Assembly: GCA_006247105.1 (NCBI GenBank)
Contig: CM016927.1
Span: 558,001-622,000 of the forward strand
Source: Giardia muris
Lineage: Eukaryota > Fornicata > Diplomonadida > Hexamitidae
Direction of reading: 5' to 3'
Length of the DNA stretch: 64,000 bases
In this document: positions 37,124-44,493 of the stretch, in pieces
Layout: the number at the start of each line of letters is the position of its first letter
How positions within the stretch are numbered: the stretch's first letter is position 1
Translations under genes and position numbers: made by a program
The notes under the pieces: generated by a model
Seen by the model: the letters and a program-made list of their open reading frames with translations, nothing else
Database searches by the model: none
Told to the model about the DNA's origin: nothing

Positions 37124-37810
37124 ATGTCTCTCACTCCCTTGATGGAGGCGGCTAAGAACGGGGATCTCGAGGGCGTGAGGGCCAACCTTGGAGAACTGGG
37201 AGAAAAGGATGAAGATGGCGATACAGCCCTGATGTGGGCCGTGCTTTGGGGTCACGCCAAGTGCATCCCCTTACTTGAGAGGGAGATTGGGATGCAGGAC
37301 AACTTCGGGTATACAGCTCTAATGGTGACTACAGAAGAAGGGTATGTCGATTGTGTCCTCCAACTTGAGAAGGAGATCGGGATGCAAAATCGCAATGGCT
37401 GGACGGCCTTGATGAAAGCTGCATGCTATGATCGCCCCAATTGTATCCCTCTCCTCAAGAAGGAGGCCAGGATGCAGGACAACTGTGGATGGACTGCACT
37501 AATGTTTGCTTCCCACAACGGCAATGCAGACTGTGTCCGGCCCCTTCTCTTGGAAGTGGGGATGCAGTCAACGCAAGGATGTGATGACTTTCCCCCCGGA
37601 ACGACTGCTCTCATGCTCGCAGCCCACCAGAACTATCCCGAGATTGTCCAGCTTCTCCTTCCCTATGAGCAAGGAATGACTGATGCCAATGATCACACAG
37701 CTCAATGGTATGCGCACAACAGTTCAGGAGGAGGAGACTATACCCGAGTCAATGAGCTTCTCAAGAATGAGGGGACAGAACGACTTCCTCCACCGGATCC
37801 TTTTCAATAG
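37124..37810 (+). CDS. Ankyrin-repeat protein (protein 21.1 family)
   Basis: 228 residues, ankyrin repeats throughout, with a regular Giardia-type spacer in which each repeat ends in G-M-Q-D-N-x-G-x-T-A-L-M (variants at about residues 55-70, 88-100 and 120-130). It starts MSLTPLMEAAKNGDLEGV, the usual opening of Giardia ankyrin proteins. The ATG follows CAAA. No kinase domain is attached. The gene lies 83 bases before the first ATG of the ankyrin-NEK kinase, in the same orientation. Confidence 0.8.
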   Translation: MSLTPLMEAAKNGDLEGVRANLGELGEKDEDGDTALMWAVLWGHAKCIPLLEREIGMQDNFGYTALMVTTEEGYVDCVLQLEKEIGMQNRNGWTALMKAACYDRPNCIPLLKKEARMQDNCGWTALMFASHNGNADCVRPLLLEVGMQSTQGCDDFPPGTTALMLAAHQNYPEIVQLLLPYEQGMTDANDHTAQWYAHNSSGGGDYTRVNELLKNEGTERLPPPDPFQ

Positions 37811-37815
37811 CCTGA

Positions 37816-38952
37816 ATTTTAGAGTTATTCTCTCATGGTCGAAAGACTCTCCGAAGGCACCTCGACCAGGCGGGACAGAAGGACTCCTCAGGCATGACGG
37901 CCCTGATGCACGCCGCCTCCCGAGGCCAGACCGAGGTCGTCCGCCTCCTCCGGCCCCTCGAGGCCCGCCTCCAGGACGGGAGGGGATGGACGGCCCTGAT
38001 GCATGCAGTGGGGGAAGGACACGAGGAGTGCGTCGGCCTCCTCCTCCTGGAGAGGGACCTGAAGGACGGGGAGGGCAGGACGGCAGAGGACGTCGCCAAC
38101 GGCCTTCCCGATGGGAAGAAGAAGATCACGCCCCTCCTCAGAAAGAAGGTCCACCTCCCCGACCTTCCCGATGAGCTCTCGTCCTTCCAGCTTACGGGGA
38201 GGCTCGGAAGGGGGGCCTTCGGGACCGTCTTCTCCGCCTGGTCCGAGGAGCACGGGAACTGCGCCCTGAAGGTCGTCGAGTACGAGGAGATGGAGAGGAC
38301 GATCGTCGACTCCCTCCGAAGGGAGATGGGGACCATCCCCTCCCTCGAGCACCCCCACGTCCTCCGCTACCACCGGGTGCACGACGACCCGGACAACGGG
38401 ACCGCCTACCTCGTGATGGACTGGTGCTCCGGGACGCTCCTCGACGAGGTCCGGGGGCGCGGGAAGAGGGGAGAGCCCTTCAGGGACGATGAGGTGTGGA
38501 GATGCCTTCGAGAGATGGCGAGCGGTCTTGCCTACCTCCACGAGAGGGGGCTCGTCCACAGAGACCTGAAGCCGGGGAACGTCCTCCTCTCTTCTGACGG
38601 TCGGTGCGTCCTGGGAGACTTCGGACTTGCAAGAGCACTCGGGGACTCGTCTAGGATGAAGACAACTGCTGGGACTCCCTTGTACATGGCCCCCGAGATC
38701 CACCGGGAGGAGGACTACGACAAGTCCGTCGACGTCTGGGCCTTGGGAGTGGCAGCGTACGAGATGTGCACCGGAGATCGTCCGTTCAAAGATCCGGCAG
38801 TAATCCTCGAAAAGAAGCCCGCTCCTCCTCTCAGGGGCCGTCCCTCAGAACTTGCTGCCCTCATCTCTCGGATGCTCTTGAAGGACCCCAAAGACCGTCC
38901 GACAGCACGAGAAGTCCTTGAGGAGGCAGAACGGAACAAGCAGGCGGACTGA
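37816..38952 (+). CDS. Ankyrin-NEK protein kinase, 5' end unclear (possibly truncated)
   Basis: The frame is open from 37816, after a TGA at 37813, but its first ATG is at 37894 (352 residues from there). The 26 codons before that ATG still read as ankyrin sequence (LRRHLDQAGQKDSSG leading into MTALMHAASRG), so the true N-terminus seems lost or shifted. Two to three ankyrin repeats lead to a kinase domain. Counted from 37894 this has glycine loop GRGAFG (about 104-110), Lys in ALK (about 125), HRDLKPGN (H about 222), DFG (D about 242), MAPE, and DVWALGV. All catalytic residues are present. The codons are strongly biased to G/C in the third position, unlike the preceding ankyrin gene. Whether it is expressed is uncertain. 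Confidence 0.65.
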   Translation: MLELFSHGRKTLRRHLDQAGQKDSSGMTALMHAASRGQTEVVRLLRPLEARLQDGRGWTALMHAVGEGHEECVGLLLLERDLKDGEGRTAEDVANGLPDGKKKITPLLRKKVHLPDLPDELSSFQLTGRLGRGAFGTVFSAWSEEHGNCALKVVEYEEMERTIVDSLRREMGTIPSLEHPHVLRYHRVHDDPDNGTAYLVMDWCSGTLLDEVRGRGKRGEPFRDDEVWRCLREMASGLAYLHERGLVHRDLKPGNVLLSSDGRCVLGDFGLARALGDSSRMKTTAGTPLYMAPEIHREEDYDKSVDVWALGVAAYEMCTGDRPFKDPAVILEKKPAPPLRGRPSELAALISRMLLKDPKDRPTAREVLEEAERNKQAD

Positions 38953-39849
38953 CGTGTTGAAGACACGAACTCCGATCCTCATGCCGGTCCTGACGCAGCA
39001 GCCTCGCAGTTGGGCATGCAGGGGTGCTCACATGTGTCTCCCCCTGTTCTAGTGAGTCAGTGGTCCTTCCTCCCCATCCTCGAACTGGTGGAACTCGCGT
39101 CTCCCGATACCCCGCGGACCAGCAACTCTCGATCCTTTCAGTGAAGTAACACTTGTTTTTCGAGCTACCCTCGCAGATGGGGGGAGACCAAGCAGCGGCC
39201 TCAGGACCACTGGGACCCGAGGAGGATGTGCCATCGAACTCTCAGTATTAGGACCACCTCAAGTGTAAGTCCCAGCTTGCAGACCAGCAGAAATCTCCAG
39301 GTCCTCGTTGATGATGTCCCCGGGGGCCTTCGGAGCTGAGCTCCTGAGGTATCAAGACAGCAAAAGGAAAAATCGTTTTCGGGCTTGCAGGAGTCTGGGA
39401 AGGTCCGGGACAGTGATATGTTGCTCCGGAGGCTGTAAAACGAAGAGAGGGGTCCAGATGTATTGGTAATTGATGAAGTCCATGGAATTGCTTCGGCATG
39501 GCGGTACCATAGCCTCTGCTCAGTGGGACTCCTCGGTCAAGACCCACCATCGAAGATGTCTTTTCCCAACAAGAAATTGGGATCCTACGGCAGCTCCCTT
39601 CAGGGACGAGGGAGTCTCAAGACTCGTGCAGTCGAGGCGGCTGGCAGGGGTGGTCTCCTCTGTCCGAAGCCTCTGAGTGAACACGTCTGTCGACAACCCC
39701 GAGACCGCCAGATGCGGGATGTTCCTCCCCTCCAAGAGTCCTCCATCTTAGGTTTCGTGACTTCTCGAATAACTTCAGGAATGGAAGGCCCAGCACCTTC
39801 TGGCTCCCCACCATCCATCTTTTAATAAGAAGGCACCAACTTTTTCGCG
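38953..39849. other. Long spacer with fragmentary coding-like sequence
   Basis: About 900 bases with no intact gene. One frame at about 39446-39825 starts after a stop and reads VLVIDEVHGIASAWR, which resembles a helicase Walker B; just upstream, at about 39388-39410, GLAGV could be a worn Walker A. The two lie in different or interrupted frames, so this could be a degraded PIF1-like helicase or chance. No ATG-started gene can be supported. Confidence 0.3.
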
Positions 39850-39889
39850 AAATATTTTTGAAGGGGCGATCAGCTTCAAAAAACTAGTG
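39850..39889 (+). promoter_or_regulatory. AT-rich leader of the VSP gene
   Basis: AAATATTTTTG about 30-40 bases before the ATG, and CTTCAAAAAACTAG immediately before it, form the only strongly AT-rich stretches nearby. They fit the short AT-rich Giardia promoter/initiator layout. Assignment is by position and composition only. Confidence 0.4.
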
Positions 39890-41947
39890 ATGTTAGTTGC
39901 GGTAGGGCTTTTAATTAGCGTTGCCGTTGCAGTTCACGTCGAGGCCAAATCTCGAGCAACTCCTACTCCTGGAGCCTGCGAGTCTTCCGTCACGAACTGC
40001 GGAACGGACAAATGTCTGACATTCGGGAGAACGACACAGGTCTGCACAGCATGTGCCAACACCCACGCTCCGATCAATGGGACCTGCGTAGCAGTGGCCG
40101 ATGCTGCAGTGACAACAGCGGGGTGCGCAAAGTCGGACGACGCTACGCCAGACGCCGGTGTATGCGAGAAGTGCGGGGACGCCTTCGTCCTCTTCCAGGG
40201 GGGCTGCTATCCTAAAGACCCCGCAACCTCCCTCATCTGTGCCACCACCTCTACAGATGCCGGGAAATGTGGCACGTGCAAGGACGGGCTGATTCCAAAC
40301 ACAGCTGCGTCTGCGACGACCGACGCCTGCGACCTCTGCGACTCGACCTGCAAGACGTGCAGCGAGAAAGAAAGTGAGACGAAGTGCGAAACTTGCTATG
40401 AGGGGTACTACTTCGATAGCAATACCAAGACTTGTACGGCCTGTCCAACCAACTGTGCGGCCTGCACGGATGCCAACACCTGCCAGACTTGCAAGGCCGG
40501 ATATCTCCTCGGAACCGGGACGTGCGACGCCTGCGCTTCGGGCTACCTCCCAGATGCGAACAACGCCAACTGCTTCTCCTGCTCGGTCGAGAACTGCGTC
40601 CAGGCGAGTGCTGCCAACACCTGCTCCAAGTGCGGGCCCGCCTTCTTCCTTTCGGGGTCGGGCACCTCGGCAACTTGTGGGACTTGCCCCACTGGGTGCG
40701 ATCAGTGCGACACCGACACGAATCATCAAAACTGTGATACCGACAAGTGCTCTGAAGGGTTCTTCTATACTGCTAACAGCGATACGACCAAGAACTACGG
40801 AACCTGCACGAAGTGCACCGTTGAGAACTGCAAAACCTGCTCATCCACAGCCTGCACCGCCTGCAAGGAGGGCTTCGGCCTCGTTGGAGACACCGCTAAG
40901 ACCTGCACCGCCTGCAGCATCAAGAACTGCGGGATCTGTAACGACGACGTGACCAAGTGCACGGGCTGCAAGGCGGGATTCGGGCCTGTCAAGAACGGCT
41001 CCGCCATCACGGCCTGCAACCAGTGCTCGACGGGATGCGAGAGCTGCCTCAACCTCGGCCTCGGGCTCGTCTGCGACGTGTGTTCGAACAGCAGCCAGGT
41101 CCCGGTCGACGACGAGTGCGTCGACGTGAACGCCAAGGTGTGCACAAAGGACCCCTCCTCCGGCTCCTGCGCCTCCTGCCTCAATGGATACATGTTCTAC
41201 AACGGGGCCTGCCTCTCCCCCTACAAGGCGAGCTCGATGGGGATCTGCTCCAAGGACAACCAGTTCCTCGTCGGGGAGGCCCTCGTCTGCAAGGAGTGCA
41301 AGGCCGGGTTCGTCCCGATCGATGGGACCTGCACCCCGATCGGGGACATTAACAAGGGAACGACGAGAGTAGCCGGGGACAACGTCTGCATGAAGGCGGA
41401 CGGGACTCCTGTCGAGAAGACCGCCACGAAGTGCGAGGCGTGCAAGGACACGAACAACAACTACTTCTTCTTCAACGGAGGCTGCTATCCCATAACCCTC
41501 TCCTCCGGGACTTCGGTCGGGAGCAAGCTGTGCTCAGCGGCCACTGATGGGAAGTGCACTGCTGCTGCCACCAACGCCCCCTTCCCTCTCGACACGAACA
41601 CGGGGACCTTCACCCTCTGCCCGGCCGGGTGCGGTCAGTGCACCTCGAACAACAACGCCCTCACCTGCACTAACTGCTCCATCGGATACTACAACTCGGC
41701 CTCTGGCTCTCCCTTCAACTGCACGGCCTGCCCTTCAGGATGCACGGTCTGCACCGATGCGACCACCTGCACGACCTGCTGGAATGGAAGCGGCCCCGAC
41801 GCCAATGGGAAGTGTCCCGATCCCCCCTCCTCCAGCTCCTCGGGGCTCTCGGGGGGTGCCATTGCGGGGATCGTCATTGCCGTCCTGCTGGTCCTGGGAG
41901 GCCTCGGGGGCTTCCTCGGTTGGTGGTTCGGATGCAGGGGGAAGTGA
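39890..41947 (+). CDS. Variant-specific surface protein (VSP)
   Basis: 685 residues from the ATG at 39890 (a GTG precedes it in frame). A signal peptide covers about 1-19. The ectodomain has dozens of CxxC pairs arranged as furin-like/EGF-like repeats, plus GGCY motifs (FQGGCYP, FFNGGCYP) characteristic of Giardia VSPs. A Ser-rich spacer leads to one membrane span (AGIVIAVLLVLGGLGGF) and the tail GCRGK at the very end. In G. intestinalis the conserved tail is CRGKA; here the last Ala is absent. VSPs coat the trophozoite and are exchanged in antigenic variation. The stop codon overlaps an AGTGAAT poly(A) signal. This is the only complete VSP in the window. Confidence 0.92.
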   Translation: MLVAVGLLISVAVAVHVEAKSRATPTPGACESSVTNCGTDKCLTFGRTTQVCTACANTHAPINGTCVAVADAAVTTAGCAKSDDATPDAGVCEKCGDAFVLFQGGCYPKDPATSLICATTSTDAGKCGTCKDGLIPNTAASATTDACDLCDSTCKTCSEKESETKCETCYEGYYFDSNTKTCTACPTNCAACTDANTCQTCKAGYLLGTGTCDACASGYLPDANNANCFSCSVENCVQASAANTCSKCGPAFFLSGSGTSATCGTCPTGCDQCDTDTNHQNCDTDKCSEGFFYTANSDTTKNYGTCTKCTVENCKTCSSTACTACKEGFGLVGDTAKTCTACSIKNCGICNDDVTKCTGCKAGFGPVKNGSAITACNQCSTGCESCLNLGLGLVCDVCSNSSQVPVDDECVDVNAKVCTKDPSSGSCASCLNGYMFYNGACLSPYKASSMGICSKDNQFLVGEALVCKECKAGFVPIDGTCTPIGDINKGTTRVAGDNVCMKADGTPVEKTATKCEACKDTNNNYFFFNGGCYPITLSSGTSVGSKLCSAATDGKCTAAATNAPFPLDTNTGTFTLCPAGCGQCTSNNNALTCTNCSIGYYNSASGSPFNCTACPSGCTVCTDATTCTTCWNGSGPDANGKCPDPPSSSSSGLSGGAIAGIVIAVLLVLGGLGGFLGWWFGCRGK

Positions 41948-41953
41948 GTGAAT
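41947..41953 (+). terminator. VSP polyadenylation signal AGTGAAT
   Basis: AGTGAAT begins at the last base of the VSP stop codon (41945-41947) and matches AGTRAAY exactly. The second VSP frame downstream has AGTGAGTGGAAG at the same place, which breaks this consensus. Confidence 0.6.
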
Positions 41954-41958
41954 GGTGA

Positions 41959-43839
41959 AGGGGAGGGAAGAACGCAAGGGACCTCACGTGTACGGAAGGG
42001 ACGGCATCAGGCAACTGCAAGGCGGGGAGCTGCCTCGACCTCGGGACGCTGGGAAAGGTCTGCAAGGAGTGCGCGACTGCGACCGAGGCCTCGATCGACG
42101 GGACGTGCAAGGCCCCAACAGCCAACGATTGTACGAAGGACACAACCACTGGTGTCTGCACGGCATGCACAGGGACCTACTTCCTCTTCTACGGGGGCTG
42201 CTACAACCAGGCAGGAACAGAGGGCGCTGCTCTCTGCTCGGCGGCATCGAACGGGCAGTGCTCAGAGAGGGCCAGCGATGCGACAGGCATCTTCGTGAAG
42301 GGGAGCGACTCCAATCCCTCAGGCCTCTACACCTGCGACGACGAGACGAACGGGGTTCTCAACTGCAAGACCTGCACCTCCCCCGCCGCCGACAAGCCGA
42401 CCTGCACGGAGTGCGCCTCCGGGTTCGGGCCTGTCGTGGAGAGCCTCGATGCACCAACGATCACCTCCTGCGTCAGCTGCTCATCGGACGGGAACTGCAA
42501 GAGCTGCATGCAGATCGGGACCAGCTTCGTGTGTCTCGAGTGCAATGCTAACACTCACGTCCCCGTCGACGGGAAGTGCGTCCTCAAGGACAGTGCCTCC
42601 TCCTGCACCCCGGACGCCAACTCCGGGAAGTGCACGGCCTGCAAGGAGGGGAGCCTCTTCTTCCACGACGGCTGCTTTAGCCCCGAGAGCCTCAAGAGCC
42701 TCGGGATCTGCCTCGAGTCCTTCTCCGTCCCGGGCTGGTCCGAGGTCCTCTGCGGTAAGTGCGGGAAGGGGCTCGCCCCCGTCGATGGGAGGTGTCTGAA
42801 GGTGGAAGGGGGGAAGGCCGATCAGACCAGCTCATGCACGACGAGCCAAGATGGAACTCAGGTCGGGATCTGCAACTCCTGTGGGGGCTCCAACACCCAC
42901 TTCCTCTTCAACGGGGGGTGCTATGCCCAGTCAAAGGGGGTCGGGAACAAGCTGTGCACGGCAATGACGACTCGGACGGCAGACGGGACCTGCTCGACCC
43001 CGACCTCCATCGCCTTCCTCAAGGACACCAAGCTCTATCTCTGCGGAGACGCGACGAACGGGAAGGCGAACTGCAACACCTGCACCTACTCCGGGTCCTT
43101 CTCCTGCACGTCCTGCCTCAACGGATGCATGCTCTCCAACTCCTCCTGCCTCTCCTCCTTCGATGCGGACAAGACGGGCCTCTGTGCCAGGAGCAACCAG
43201 CTTCTCGTCGGGGAGGCCCTGGTGTGCAAGGAGTGCAAGAAGGGAAGCGTTCCGATCGACGGGACGTGCCTCGAGGTCAGCTCGACCATCTCGAGGACGA
43301 CCACCAACGACGTCTGCAAGAAGGCCGACGGGAAGACTCCTGTCGACGGGACCGCCACGAGGTGCGAGAACTGCTCGACGACCTACTTCCTCTTCGAGGG
43401 GGGCTGCTATCCCGTGACTCCGAACTCCGTCGGGAGTAAGCTGTGCTCATCGGCCTCCAATGGTCAGTGCACAACAAAGGCCACCAACTCCCCCTTCCCC
43501 CTCTCCAATGGCGTCTTCACCCTCTGTCCGGCCGGGTGTGGGGCATGCTCCTCCTCGACCGACTGCACGTCCTGCGGTCTCGGGTACTACAACACGACCT
43601 CCGTCACCTCCTCCTCTGACTGCAAGGCCTGCCCCAGTGGCTGCACGACGTGCTCCGCCTCGGCCTGCACGACCTGCTGGGACGGGTCATCCTTCAATGG
43701 GACCTGCCCCCCTCCCCCCTCCTCCAGTTCTTCGGGGCTCTCGGGGGGTGCCATTGCGGGGATCGTCATCGCCGTCCTGCTGGTCCTGGGAGGTCTCGGG
43801 GGCTTCCTCGGTTGGTGGTTCGGATGCAGGGGGAAGTGA
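41959..43839 (+). pseudogene. VSP fragment without start codon or signal peptide
   Basis: An uninterrupted VSP reading frame of 626 codons begins right after an in-frame TGA (41956-41958), 11 bases past the stop of the complete VSP. It enters directly into CxxC ectodomain sequence (LTCTEGTASGNCKAGSC) with no signal peptide and no plausible ATG; an internal GTG at 42295 is not a credible start. Inside are three GGCY motifs (FYGGCY, FNGGCY, FEGGCY) and repeats closely matching the upstream VSP (LLVGEALVCKECKKG). The last 40 codons, with membrane span and GCRGK, are nearly identical to it at nucleotide level. The poly(A) consensus is lost. It is probably a silent fragment or recombination donor. 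Confidence 0.75.
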
Positions 43840-44493
43840 GTGGAAGATCGATTGGGATTGGAAGCTGACTCCGGAAGCGGTACATCGTTAGAGATCTCCT
43901 CTTCAACGTATCGGCCCTGGAACCACGTGGAACTGTTCAGCGGATGGGACAGTGAATAGCTTCTAGGTCTCGGCAGGAGGAAAGGACTGGGCGGTCTTGA
44001 GCCTAATGATCTGGACCGGTAGGAGTTGTGCTACTCAACTCCCTGGAATATGGAGGGCATGCTTATTATGGATACCTCGAGTTGGGACGGGTTTAGATAT
44101 CAACTTAGGCGCAGATACTTAATGACTTCGTCACTGTCAGTCATTATTCCAAAGAATGACGTCATGAAATGGGGGCCGTTGTATTAACATCGATACCAGT
44201 GTTTGATCATCGTAAAGTGTGATCTTATCAGCATTCATAGAGGTGTTCAGCACATTGAATAATGGGGAGGAGTGAATGAGTTCGAGGTAGACTAATAGGT
44301 ATCCTATCAGAAGCGGCTCCTGGAATACATGAAGTAGCACGAATAAAGGTGATTTAACGAGGAGGATGTCTTTATTTCGTCTGAAAGGATACATAAGGAG
44401 GTATGTGCCAGGGAAGGTGTTAGGGACCCAATCGACGTGCACATTATAATTCTCTCGCAGTACTAATAACGGCGATATGACAAAACCCAAAAG
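43840..44493. other. AT-richer spacer, right edge of the accessory island
   Basis: 654 bases. A minus-strand open frame (44137-44568) runs into the 5' end of the next gene and has no recognisable motif or good start, so it is not called. No tRNA-like or repeat structure was recognised. Confidence 0.35.

Noticed and set aside
37888..38703. 271-residue minus-strand open frame over the ankyrin-NEK gene
   Set aside because: It is antisense to the kinase domain, and GC-rich third positions remove stops on the other strand.
39911..40729. 272-residue minus-strand open frame over the VSP
   Set aside because: It is an antisense shadow of the cysteine-rich VSP codons.
42295..43839. Second VSP taken as an intact gene starting at 42295
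   Set aside because: The codon there is GTG, VSP sequence continues more than 100 codons upstream, and there is no signal peptide.
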